Assembly: GCF_014696385.1 (NCBI RefSeq)
Contig: NZ_JACJQB010000010.1
Location: forward strand, 49,222 to 113,221
Source: Pseudanabaena mucicola FACHB-723
Lineage (GTDB): Bacteria; Cyanobacteriota; Cyanobacteriia; Pseudanabaenales; Pseudanabaenaceae
Direction of reading: 5' to 3'
Length of the DNA: 64,000 nt
The notes under the pieces are model-generated. The model was not told the DNA's origin. It made no database searches and saw nothing but the letters and a program-made list of their open reading frames with translations. A program made the position numbers and the translations under genes. Every line of letters begins with the position of its first letter. The first letter of the stretch is position 1. Of this stretch, positions 32,928-40,675 are shown piece after piece.

Positions 32928-33076
32928 TAATAGGACTTACGCAAAAATTGGTAAGCCCCTCACTCCTAGCCCCTTTTTCAAGAAGGGAGAGGGAAACAAG
33001 AAAAAATATTACTCCCCTTCTCCCAGAACGGGAGAAGGGGATGAGAGCGATTTAGATTTTACAATTACCAAGCGCT
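32928..33076. repeat. gap in the cbi operon filled with dispersed repeats
   Basis: The gap contains GGACTTACGCA and two arms of LTPSPSP-type repeats (CCTCACTCCTAGCCCC...; CCCCTTCTCCCAGAACGGGA and GGGAGAAGGGG). There is no ORF. The insertion sits between cbiM and the PDGLE gene, so the operon has been split by repeats. Confidence 0.65.
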
Positions 33077-33397
33077 ATGAAAAAAAATCGAATTTTCATC
33101 CTCACAGGTTTAGCAATCTCTCTGGGTATTGCCACCCTCCTGTCACCCTTTGCCAGTCAAAACCCCGATGGTTTAGATCGCGTGGCTCAAGATTTAGAAT
33201 TTGACGATAAAGCGATCGAAGAACCCCTGACGCAAAAGTTACCTCCCGCTAAGGTATTTACAGAATATTCAGTCAATGCAGTGAGTAATGAGAAGGTATC
33301 AACGGCTGTAGCAGGATTGACAGGAACGTTGGTTGTCTTTGGCTTAGCATGGGGAATGGGGAAAATGGTCGTCAAAAAAACTAAGCCCGAAGAATAA
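33077..33397 (+). CDS. PDGLE-domain protein, CbiN-like component of the ECF transporter
   Basis: A 106-residue protein with an N-terminal membrane helix (about 5-27), the PDGL(E/D) signature (SQNPDGLDRVAQDLEF) and a second membrane helix near the C-terminus (TAVAGLTGTLVVFGLAWGMGK). PDGLE proteins replace or resemble CbiN in Co/Ni ECF transporters. It lies between cbiM and cbiQ, in the expected position. A small membrane subunit assisting metal loading is the likely role. Confidence 0.88.
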   Translation: MKKNRIFILTGLAISLGIATLLSPFASQNPDGLDRVAQDLEFDDKAIEEPLTQKLPPAKVFTEYSVNAVSNEKVSTAVAGLTGTLVVFGLAWGMGKMVVKKTKPEE

Positions 33398-33411
33398 ATT
33401 TTCTCAAATTT

Positions 33412-34218
33412 ATGCTGCTACATATTCCGTTGATTGAAACCTGCGATCGCAATTTAGCAAAAGATGCTCGTCTAAATATTTGGACTAGTCTCACCGTACA
33501 TACCAGATTGCTGTGCGTGTTTCTATTGGTATTTGCGATCGCACTTACACCGATGGGGCGATGGTGGACATGGGCAATCTATGGCGTGATCACCTTACCA
33601 ATTCTCTATTGGAGTCATGTTGATCTCCAGATTCTTGGTAAACGTATGGCGATTGAATCTGCATTTATGAGCGTGATTCTGCTAGGGACTTTATTTCGTG
33701 ATGGCGGTGAAGTTGTTTGGCAATGGGAAGGATTCAAGATTACCACTCAAGGTTTGATTGTTTTGGGTAGTGTCAGCATCAGAGCTTTTCTATCTCTTCT
33801 ATTACTCAATATTCTCACCATCAGTATTTCTATTCCCTTACTATTACAATCCCTAGTCATCTTGAGAATGCCACCCCTGCTAGTGAGCATTCTCGCTTCG
33901 ATGTATCGCTATATGGGTGTGTTAACCAATGAATTTAACGCGATGCGTCGTGCTGCCACAGCCCGTAATTTTGCACCTCGTCATCTTTGCGATCGCAATC
34001 GCGATGATCTCCCATGGCAACGACAGGTTTTAGGGAATATGTTGGGGATGTTATTTATCCGTACCTATGATCGCGGCGATCGCATTTATCAAGCGATGCT
34101 TGCCCGTGGTTATCAAGGTGTCCCTACCATCCATGAGTCAGCGGCGATGGGATGGCGCGATCGCGTCGCTTTAGGTTGCCTTATACTTTTAATTCTATTT
34201 ATATCTAACTATATCTAA
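33412..34218 (+). CDS. cbiQ: ECF transporter transmembrane component CbiQ
   Basis: A 268-residue T-component. Several membrane helices (VFLLVFAIALTPMG, IYGVITLPILYW, LFRDGGEVV region). The coupling helix motifs are in MRRAATARNF and ARGYQG near the C-terminus. It bridges the S-component and the ATPase. It begins 14 nt after the PDGLE gene. Complete in length. Confidence 0.93.
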   Translation: MLLHIPLIETCDRNLAKDARLNIWTSLTVHTRLLCVFLLVFAIALTPMGRWWTWAIYGVITLPILYWSHVDLQILGKRMAIESAFMSVILLGTLFRDGGEVVWQWEGFKITTQGLIVLGSVSIRAFLSLLLLNILTISISIPLLLQSLVILRMPPLLVSILASMYRYMGVLTNEFNAMRRAATARNFAPRHLCDRNRDDLPWQRQVLGNMLGMLFIRTYDRGDRIYQAMLARGYQGVPTIHESAAMGWRDRVALGCLILLILFISNYI

Positions 34219-34255
34219 AAGCTAATGCTGCCCGCGTCATGGGTAGTATTAGCTA
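34219..34255. terminator. hairpin between cbiQ and cbiO
   Basis: A stem AGCTAATGCTGCCC pairs imperfectly with GGGTAGTATTAGCT. It is followed by AATTTCC but not by a long T run. It could reduce cbiO transcription or be only a structured spacer. Confidence 0.4.
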
Positions 34256-34277
34256 AATTTCCTAATCATCAAGTTCT

Positions 34278-35018
34278 GTGCATCATAATCCTATTTCCAT
34301 AAAGAATTTGAGTCATGTATATCCCGACGGGATTCGAGCATTGCATGGCATTGATTTGGAAATTGCCGCAACCGAAAGAGTCGCCCTGATTGGCGCAAAT
34401 GGTTCTGGCAAATCAACATTATTACTGCATCTCAATGGCATTCTTATGCCACAAGAAGGGGAAATCGTCGTTGGTGAAATGCCACTGCGATCGCAAAATC
34501 TAACCGATATTCGCAACTTTGTCGGTCTAGTATTCCAAAATCCTGATGATCAATTATTTATGCCCACGGTTTGGGAAGATGTTGCCTTTGGTCCCATGAA
34601 TCAGGGATGGCGCGGCAAAGATTTAGAAGTGCGGATTGCCGAGGCGATGGTGTCCGTGGGTCTGGATTTGGACAAATATCGCCAACGTCAATCGCAAAAC
34701 CTTTCTGGTGGGGAAAAAAAGCGCGTGGCGATCGCAGGAGTGTTGGCAATGCAGCCGCAGATTTTAGTATTTGACGAGCCATCGGCTCAGCTCGATCCGC
34801 GATCGCGCCGCCAACTCATCCAGCTTTTACAAACCTTGCCCGAAACCCAACTGATCGCCACCCATGATCTTGACTTGGTTCTAGAGCTTTGCGATCGCAC
34901 TATCGTTCTGAGTGAAGGCAAAATTGTGTACGATGGCAACACCCAACAGGTATTACGCGATCGCGAATTTTTGCTAGCCCATTCCCTAGAACTGCCCTTA
35001 AGCCTGAGTTTTTCTTAA
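34278..35018 (+). CDS. cbiO: ECF transporter ATPase CbiO
   Basis: A 246-residue ABC ATPase. Walker A GANGSGKST, Q-loop GLVFQNPDDQLFMPTV, ABC signature LSGGEKKR, Walker B ILVFDEPSAQLD, switch His in IATHDLD. The start appears to be GTG 34278 (MHHNPISIKNLSHVYPDG). It powers cobalt or nickel import with CbiQ and CbiM. The glycosyltransferase gene starts 8 bp later but is unrelated in function. Confidence 0.93.
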   Translation: MHHNPISIKNLSHVYPDGIRALHGIDLEIAATERVALIGANGSGKSTLLLHLNGILMPQEGEIVVGEMPLRSQNLTDIRNFVGLVFQNPDDQLFMPTVWEDVAFGPMNQGWRGKDLEVRIAEAMVSVGLDLDKYRQRQSQNLSGGEKKRVAIAGVLAMQPQILVFDEPSAQLDPRSRRQLIQLLQTLPETQLIATHDLDLVLELCDRTIVLSEGKIVYDGNTQQVLRDREFLLAHSLELPLSLSFS

Positions 35019-35025
35019 AAAATAC

Positions 35026-36153
35026 ATGAAAAAGCACATTTTATTTGTTCTGCCCTACCTCAATCAAGGCGGCACAGAAAAGCAAGCTCTGAGCCTCATT
35101 GAAGGATTGCGCGATCGCTATAAAATCTCCCTCATTGCCCCAGATGGCAAAGGCGCACCGCAATTTCGTGCTTTACCGATTACGCAAATCGAATATACAA
35201 AATGGGAAATTAATTTCTTTAAAGGCTTACCAGAAATAATTACAGGAATTAAAAAAATTCAAGCTGAACAACCTATTGACCTAGTGCATGTTCATGGCGC
35301 ACATGAGTTAATGGCAGCTGTGCGGTTAGCCCTAGGCAAAGTACCAACTATTTTTACCGTACATGGCTACCATGGCGACAGTGCCAGACTTAGCTATCAA
35401 TTGTCATGCTGGTTTAGTAACTGGTTTGCGAATCAAGTAATTGCCGTTTGTGAAGCCGAATATAATCTGCTCAAAGAATTTGGATTAAATGAGCACAAGC
35501 TTAATTTGATTTATAACGGAGTGAAAGAACCAATTCTCAATCCTCTTAAATCAGCAGAATTTGCTCAAAAATTTAATCTTAATCCATCCACGCAAATCAT
35601 TCTCGGTACAGCCGCCCGTTTGAATGAAGCGAAGGGCTTAACTTATTTACTCAAGGCTTTTGCTGCCCTCACCCCCAGCCCCTCTCCCCAAGGGAGAGGG
35701 GAGCAAGATTTAAGATTGGTGATTGCGGGTACTGGTGAATTGGAAGCTGCACTTAAGCAAGAGGCTCAGGATTTAGGAATTTGCGATCGCGTAATTTTTG
35801 CAGGCTATATTGACGACTTACCTAATTTGATGAGTCTATTCAATATATTTGTACTTCCTTCCCTTCAAGAAGCCTGTAGCCTCGCCTGTGCAGAAGCCAT
35901 GTCTCAGGGTAAGCCTGTCGTCGGTACTTGCGTGGGGGGCATTGCCGAGCAAGTCAAAGATCAACAAACTGGCTTGATTGTCATGCCTCGCGATCCCGAA
36001 AATTTAGCCGCCAAGCTTCAGGAATTAATTAATGATCAAGATTTATGCGATCGCTTTGCCAAAAATGGTTATGACCGCTATTGTCAACTCTTTTCGATCG
36101 AGACCATGCTCGATAAAACCGCAAAGCTATACGAGGCAACAATAATATCGTAG
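35026..36153 (+). CDS. GT4-family glycosyltransferase with an inserted LTPSPSP peptide
   Basis: A 375-residue GT-B retaining glycosyltransferase. The N-terminal half has the family start (ILFVLPYLNQGGTEKQALSLIEGL, VHVHGAHE). The C-terminal half has GTAARLNEAKGLTYLLKAF, LVIAGTGEL and the EX7E-type motif (EACSLACAEAMSQGKPVVGT). Residues about 215-228 (LTPSPSPQGRGEQ) are encoded by a dispersed DNA repeat inserted in frame in a surface loop. Acceptor and sugar are unknown. The stop TAG lies at the edge of a 54-bp palindrome. Confidence 0.9.
   Translation: MKKHILFVLPYLNQGGTEKQALSLIEGLRDRYKISLIAPDGKGAPQFRALPITQIEYTKWEINFFKGLPEIITGIKKIQAEQPIDLVHVHGAHELMAAVRLALGKVPTIFTVHGYHGDSARLSYQLSCWFSNWFANQVIAVCEAEYNLLKEFGLNEHKLNLIYNGVKEPILNPLKSAEFAQKFNLNPSTQIILGTAARLNEAKGLTYLLKAFAALTPSPSPQGRGEQDLRLVIAGTGELEAALKQEAQDLGICDRVIFAGYIDDLPNLMSLFNIFVLPSLQEACSLACAEAMSQGKPVVGTCVGGIAEQVKDQQTGLIVMPRDPENLAAKLQELINDQDLCDRFAKNGYDRYCQLFSIETMLDKTAKLYEATIIS
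35668..35710. repeat. LTPSPSP-type repeat inside the GT4 gene
   Basis: CTCACCCCCAGCCCCTCTCC followed by CAAGGGAGAGGGG is the same repeat seen between genes at 24249, 32928 and 60300. It is in frame here and so is translated. Confidence 0.8.
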
Positions 36154-36206
36154 GGGAATAATATCGTAGGGGCAATTCATGAATTGCCCCTACGATATTA
36201 TTCCCC
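36141..36206. repeat. 54-bp perfect palindrome plus 16-bp tandem direct repeat
   Basis: 36153-36206 is a perfect palindrome centred at 36179/36180 (GGGGAATAATATCGTAGGGG... and complement). Directly left, AATAATATCGTAGGGG is repeated in tandem (36141-36156 and 36157-36172). The palindrome contains the stop codon of the convergent Uma2 gene (36198-36200) and touches the GT4 stop. Confidence 0.85.
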
Positions 36207-36815
36207 AGCCTGAAAAATACTATCCGTATTGAGATTCAACTCAGGGAATATATCTGATTCAATCCGCTCACCAGCCGTAAACAAAAATAATTGATATTCC
36301 CCTTCAATCAATTTACAAACTGTCACCGTCGGCTGTTTAGGCTTGCCAATATAACGCACCGCACCTAAAGCTCGGTAATCCACAATCCAATATTCTGATA
36401 TTCCCATAGCCTCATATACTGCCAACTTGATCGCATAGTCATCGCTCCAGTTATTACTGACAACTTCAATGGCTAAGGGAATAGTTTTTCCATTCTGAAT
36501 CACTGAGGACTTTTGCCATAAAGGTTCATTTACAAGTTCACGTCGATCTAAAACCAGTACATCAGGCATAAAACCTGTCTCTGCCATCTCTGGTTTTAGT
36601 AAGCACATTCTGCTGACAAGATAATCGGGATATTTACTAAAAACCTCTACATTTAAGTATCCAGACAAAAGGCTGCTAGTTACTTCGTGAGCACCGATGG
36701 GCATCATTTCTCTAACAACTCCTCTATATAGCTCATAGCGCTTGCCATCTTCGGGATACCACGCGATAAACTCCTCAAAACTCATGCGGTCTTGTAATGC
36801 TTGCATCATCGCCAT
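36198..36815 (-). CDS. Uma2-family (DUF820) protein
   Basis: A 205-residue Uma2 protein. It shows MSFEEFIAWYPEDGKRYELYRGVVREMMPIGAHE, FMPDVLVL (Asp), IPLAIEVVSNNW (Glu) and YAIKLAVYEAMGISEYWIVD (Lys). These are the PD-(D/E)XK nuclease positions. The last codons and stop lie in a palindrome shared with the neighbouring GT4 gene. It is the second Uma2 gene of the window and differs clearly from that at 8342. The role is unknown. Confidence 0.9.
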   Translation of the reverse strand: MAMMQALQDRMSFEEFIAWYPEDGKRYELYRGVVREMMPIGAHEVTSSLLSGYLNVEVFSKYPDYLVSRMCLLKPEMAETGFMPDVLVLDRRELVNEPLWQKSSVIQNGKTIPLAIEVVSNNWSDDYAIKLAVYEAMGISEYWIVDYRALGAVRYIGKPKQPTVTVCKLIEGEYQLFLFTAGERIESDIFPELNLNTDSIFQAGE

Positions 36816-36931
36816 ACCTCTAAACTTTTCAGCTCTGATTGCCTTACTATATTTTATGGCATCACCTCGCTCCCAAATGCTACTGCCTGAAACCTAGATA
36901 ATTCTCACCTTACAGATTGGCTCTAAATATC

Positions 36932-38146
36932 GTGACTTCAAAGCAAAAACGGGTTCTATTTATCAGCAACGGTCACGGAGAAGACCTCAATGCTTGTGAA
37001 GTTCTCAAAGCTTTACGACAGAAATATTCTGATATCGACGCGATCGCAATGCCATTGGTGGGTGACGGCAATGCCTATCGTCGGGCAGGGGTAGAAATCG
37101 CCACTCCGACCAAAGCCTTGCCATCTGGTGGGTTTGCCTATATGAGTCTGTGGAAACAGATTGAAGACTTCCAGTCGGGATTGATTGCCTTAACTTGGCA
37201 GCAAATCAAGGCGGCGCGAGCCTGTGGCAAAACCTGTGATTTTGTATTTGCGACGGGGGATGTTTTACCTGCGATCTTTGCCTATTTGACGGGGTTGCCC
37301 TATGCCATGTTTTTAGTCTCATCATCAGGCTTTTACGAAAATCGCTATGTGCCACGATGGGAACAAGCGCTGATGATGCGATCGCAAAAGTGCAAACAAA
37401 TTCTCACCCGTGATGCCTATAGCGCTGAACTGATCAAGCAAAGAGGCTACGCCCATACCCAGTTTGTCGGCTATCCGATTATGGATGTACTAGAACCAAC
37501 GGGAAAAGATTTATGTTTAGAGCCTAATGTCACGACGATCGCACTGCTAGCAGGTAGTCGTTTACCAGAAGCTGCCGAAAATCTATTACTACAATTACGT
37601 CTATGTAAGGAGATTGCCCAAGAGTTTGCCCCCACCCCTGTGCAGTTTAGAGCGGCTCTTGTGCCAAGCCTGATGCCCCAATTAACTGAATTAGCAATGC
37701 GGGCGGGTTGGCAATATGCCGATGGTAAACTCTATCAATCAGAGACTAATCTCACTGTGCTTTGTTTTAGTGATGCTTTTCCTGACATCTTGCAACAATG
37801 TGATTTAGCGATCGGGATGGCGGGAACAGCCGTGGAGCAGGCCGTCGGTTTGGGCAAACCCGTCGTCCAAATTTTAGGAAATGGCCCCCAGTTTTCCTAT
37901 CGCTTTGCGGAAGCCCAACAACGCTTACTCGGTTTGTCGGTGCAAACCATTGGCACAAAACCTGCAACCCCTGAAATTTTGGCAGAGGCGGCAAGATGTG
38001 TGAAACAAACTTTATGCGATCGCAATTATCTGCAAAGGTGTCAACAAAATGGACTTGAGCGCGTCGGCACAAAGGGTGGTTCGGAAAGGCTAGCCGATAC
38101 GATCGTAATGGAATTACAAAAATTAGCTCTCTCAGTAAAAGCCTAA
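36932..38146 (+). CDS. lipid-A-disaccharide synthase-related glycosyltransferase-like protein
   Basis: A protein of about 404 residues from GTG 36932; TTG 36917 is the longer alternative. It shows RVLFISNGHGEDLNACEVLKAL, FATGDVLPAIFAYLTGLPY, LFLLAGSRLPEAAENL-type motifs and the sugar-nucleotide region GMAGTAVEQAVGLGKPVVQILGNGPQFSYRFAEAQ. This is the LpxB-related family common in cyanobacteria, whose product is not established. The stop TAA (38144-38146) starts the arm of a terminator palindrome. Confidence 0.85.
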   Translation: MTSKQKRVLFISNGHGEDLNACEVLKALRQKYSDIDAIAMPLVGDGNAYRRAGVEIATPTKALPSGGFAYMSLWKQIEDFQSGLIALTWQQIKAARACGKTCDFVFATGDVLPAIFAYLTGLPYAMFLVSSSGFYENRYVPRWEQALMMRSQKCKQILTRDAYSAELIKQRGYAHTQFVGYPIMDVLEPTGKDLCLEPNVTTIALLAGSRLPEAAENLLLQLRLCKEIAQEFAPTPVQFRAALVPSLMPQLTELAMRAGWQYADGKLYQSETNLTVLCFSDAFPDILQQCDLAIGMAGTAVEQAVGLGKPVVQILGNGPQFSYRFAEAQQRLLGLSVQTIGTKPATPEILAEAARCVKQTLCDRNYLQRCQQNGLERVGTKGGSERLADTIVMELQKLALSVKA

Positions 38147-38184
38147 AATCTATGGCGCACGCTGCGTGTGCGCCATAGATTTTA
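38144..38184. terminator. palindromic terminator that includes a stop codon
   Basis: Perfect 17-bp arms 38144-38160 and 38168-38184 (TAAAATCTATGGCGCAC and complement) with loop GCTGCGT. The left arm begins with the TAA of the LpxB-related gene, and the right side precedes the stop of the convergent HEAT gene. Confidence 0.85.
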
Positions 38185-38193
38185 GATACCCAG

Positions 38194-39390
38194 CTACGAT
38201 TGAATAATTGTAAAGTCCGAATTGTCGTCAAAATGCCTCAAGTTATTCACTGCATAATTGGGAATTTCTACGGTTTTATTAATGGTATTGAGAACGGATC
38301 TGGCTTCGGGTGTATTCACCTGAGCTAATGCTCTCGAAACCGCACTCCGCACTGAACGCTCACCATCTCGAATAAATTGCGATAGATAAAATACCGCATC
38401 ATGAGTACCGATTTCACCCAAGGCGATCGCCGCATCACATCGGACATAGGCATAGGCATCATCTCGGAGAACATGTGCCAAGAGTGGTACGACTTCTTCC
38501 ATGCCAATCTGTCCGAGAGTACGGGCTGCCACGCTGCGGGTATGACTGGAGGAGTTTTCGAGCATTTTGGCAACAGGGGCAATGGCAGGAACCCCAATAT
38601 TTTTGATGGCTTGTACCGCTTGAGACTGCACACTAATGTCATTATCTGTTAGCAAATTGGCGAGGGGCTGTGCAGCTAAAGGGGACTTAATTTGCCCTAA
38701 AGCCCATGCTGCCTCAAAACGGACAGTTTTATTGCCATGGCTAAGAGCCTCGATCAGCGTAGTTACCGCGAGGGGAGAACAAATTAGCCCAAGGGAATGC
38801 GCTGCATGGACTTTCACCATATCATCACTATGTTTAAGCGCTTCAACAAGGGGAGATACCGCAGGTAAACTCGCCCGCCCAAGGGCTTTTGCACTCGCTG
38901 CTTGGACTTGAATTGATGGATAGCGCAATAACTGGATCAGGGCCTTAATTGCCTCAACACTGCCAATCCAACTGAGAGCCGAGGCGGCTTGCCAGTAAAT
39001 TTGCCTCTGTGGATTTTGCGTTGCCTTAATGAGTGCAGGAATTGCCATTGGCGATCGCAAATAACCGAGGGCAATTGCCGCTTTCTTGGCGAGGGCAACT
39101 TCATCACCTTCAAGGCGTTCGAGTAGGGCGGGTACAATATTTTCTCGACATCGGAGAACCTTTTTTAATGCGATCGTAAAATGATCAGAACGAGCAGCCG
39201 CATCAAACTCAGCCAAGATCGCAGAGTTTCCACCCAGATCAGGGGCAGACATAGCATAGTGGTCATTAGGGTTGGCATAACCAGGAGATACAGGAACCCG
39301 ATAATCCTCTAGCCTTGGCGGATTAATCTTAAAATCACTAGGAGGTGATGGGATGTTCGGTTCTGTCATAGTTTCGATCCTAATGAACAT
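38194..39390 (-). CDS. HEAT-repeat protein
   Basis: A 398-residue protein with about nine HEAT/PBS-lyase repeats between residues 60 and 385. Typical units are AAIALGYLRSPMAIPALIKATQ, AASALSWIGSVEAIKALIQLL and AAWALGQIKSPLAAQPLANLL. These form an alpha-solenoid that binds partners. Some cyanobacterial relatives are phycobilin lyases (CpcE type), but no lyase-specific context is seen. ATG 39390 or ATG 39369 (MTEPNIPSPP) may be the start. The function is unknown. Confidence 0.88.
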   Translation of the reverse strand: MFIRIETMTEPNIPSPPSDFKINPPRLEDYRVPVSPGYANPNDHYAMSAPDLGGNSAILAEFDAAARSDHFTIALKKVLRCRENIVPALLERLEGDEVALAKKAAIALGYLRSPMAIPALIKATQNPQRQIYWQAASALSWIGSVEAIKALIQLLRYPSIQVQAASAKALGRASLPAVSPLVEALKHSDDMVKVHAAHSLGLICSPLAVTTLIEALSHGNKTVRFEAAWALGQIKSPLAAQPLANLLTDNDISVQSQAVQAIKNIGVPAIAPVAKMLENSSSHTRSVAARTLGQIGMEEVVPLLAHVLRDDAYAYVRCDAAIALGEIGTHDAVFYLSQFIRDGERSVRSAVSRALAQVNTPEARSVLNTINKTVEIPNYAVNNLRHFDDNSDFTIIQS

Positions 39391-39488
39391 TGAGACATGA
39401 TGGGGTTGCCGTTACTGCCAATTATCAAAATAGCATTTTCATTTTGCTAATTCAGGTAACTCCGCCAAAATATACAGCATCACAGATC

Positions 39489-39525
39489 AAAAACGAGTCA
39501 GGATAAAAAATCCTGACTCGTTTTT
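39489..39525. terminator. hairpin between the HEAT and Trp-rich genes
   Basis: Perfect 15-bp arms 39489-39503 and 39511-39525 (AAAAACGAGTCAGGA and complement) with an A-rich loop. T runs lie on both strands. It can end transcription of the 39658 gene on the minus strand. Confidence 0.75.
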
Positions 39526-39540
39526 GTTTTTTCAAATGAA

Positions 39541-39648
39541 TATAGCTATAAACAAGTAAGTTAAGACATAAAAACCAAATAGAGTTGCGGCGTGAAGCAC
39601 CGCAACTCTATTTGGTTTTTTATTTTTGTCCTAACGTAGCTGGCTATA
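39541..39648. repeat. 108-bp fold-back element after the Trp-rich gene
   Basis: The inner arms 39570-39590 and 39600-39620 (AAAAACCAAATAGAGTTGCGG) are perfect. Outer arms (TATAGC...; AAGTTAAGACATAAAAACC) match with gaps, ending at 39641-39648. The core resembles that at 21955 and the sequence TTTGGTTTTTATGTCTTA (reverse) resembles the right part of 25453-25554. It lies 10 bp after the stop of the gene at 39658. Confidence 0.7.
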
Positions 39649-39657
39649 GATTATCAG

Positions 39658-39993
39658 TTAAATTTCTTCAGTGTCCCACTTGTCTTGAGTGTACCCCAAG
39701 CTAGTGGCGGCAGCTTTTTCGGAATCAGTCAGTTCATCCCACATTTTTTCTGCCGATGCAGGAATATCATCTTCGCCTTCCCAGCTAGCTTGTGTCCAGC
39801 CAAGTACGCCCCAGAGTTGCTGATCCTCGCTAGAAAGGTCATCCCATTCAGGAAAATCTAGTTCGTCATCCCAATTTTCTTCATTCCAACCTAATTGTGA
39901 CCAGAGGGATTGCTCATCACTGGTGAGGTCTGCCCAACTAAGTTCACTCCAAAATTCATTAGGATCGCCAGTTACTGTACGAATATTAGCCAT
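39658..39993 (-). CDS. small acidic protein with three Trp-rich repeats
   Basis: A 111-residue acidic protein with three units of about 30 residues: FWSELSWADLTSDEQSLWSQ.., WDDLSSEDQQLWGVLGW.. and MWDELTDSEKAAATSLGY... The unit pattern is W-x2-L-[TS]-x2-E-x2-LW/A-x2-LG[WY]-x4-W. Such W...LGW...W repeats recur in algal and cyanobacterial proteins of unknown role. There is no signal peptide or TM helix. A fold-back element and a terminator follow. Confidence 0.75.
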   Translation of the reverse strand: MANIRTVTGDPNEFWSELSWADLTSDEQSLWSQLGWNEENWDDELDFPEWDDLSSEDQQLWGVLGWTQASWEGEDDIPASAEKMWDELTDSEKAAATSLGYTQDKWDTEEI

Positions 39994-40089
39994 AACAATT
40001 TGCTCACAAATTAGAGTTCATTTAGATTGCATCATATATTTCGCTCTTATTCAGAAGCAACAGTTAAAATTTAACCTAATGATTTAGCT

Positions 40090-40161
40090 ACTCCCTTCCC
40101 AGTCAAGAAATAGCGATGCGTGGCTTCGCCGCGCACCGCTATTTCTTGGTTTTTATGTCTA
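40090..40161. repeat. truncated copy of the 25453-type MITE-like element
   Basis: It starts with ACTCCCTTCCCAGT, identical over 14 nt to 25456-25469, and has a long inner hairpin (arms 40104-40115 and 40137-40148, CAAGAAATAGCG). It contains TTCTTGGTTTTTATGTCT, like the first element, but the right end is missing where the CRR6 stop begins (40162). Confidence 0.7.
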
Positions 40162-40644
40162 CTACAGAAGGTTGAAAAATGCTGAATCAATCTCATAACC
40201 TAAGCTTTGAGTCATTTGCTGTAACTTGGCAGTGCTACTAATGCCGCGTGACTTGAGCCACATTGAAATTACGAATACCTTCTGCATTACAAAAAGCTCC
40301 AAAGCTTCAGGGTTGTATTGCAACACATAGCCATCACCTTCGCGCTTAAACTCGTGGGGAACTAGCATGGCGGCATAGCGGCTAAGTTCTAGTCTCCAGT
40401 CGAGCAGATAGCTAAACCAAGGATAGGTGGCATCTAGGCGCACAAACCAAAGGCGAACCTCAGAAATTTCTGACAATTCGCGAGGATCACCATCTTCCTT
40501 GTCCCAAACAAGTTCGATTTGAAATTGGCGATCGGCTTCGGGAGTTTCATCCCAATTGTCTAATAACTTTGCGATCGCAATTTTGGCAGGGGTGATATCT
40601 AGGGACTCGATGCAAGCTTGGTTGATATAAATGGTGGTGGACAT
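40162..40644 (-). CDS. CRR6-like (DUF1817) NDH-1 assembly factor
   Basis: A 160-residue soluble protein. Signature segments are VRLWFVRLDATYPWFSYLLDWRLELSRYAAMLVPHEF and YNPEALELFVMQKVFVISMWLKSRGI, and the end is TQSLGYEIDSAFFNLL. This is the DUF1817/CRR6 family, needed in plants and cyanobacteria to mature NdhI and assemble the NDH-1 hydrophilic arm. The family call is from recall of these motifs. It follows the DnaJ gene by 31 bp on the same strand, suggesting co-transcription. Confidence 0.8.
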   Translation of the reverse strand: MSTTIYINQACIESLDITPAKIAIAKLLDNWDETPEADRQFQIELVWDKEDGDPRELSEISEVRLWFVRLDATYPWFSYLLDWRLELSRYAAMLVPHEFKREGDGYVLQYNPEALELFVMQKVFVISMWLKSRGISSTAKLQQMTQSLGYEIDSAFFNLL

Positions 40645-40675
40645 TAGGGCTAATTTATGACTAATTTACAGCTAA

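Noticed and set aside
36141..36206. CRISPR array start
   Set aside because: Only two tandem 16-bp copies, followed by one palindrome; no spacers.
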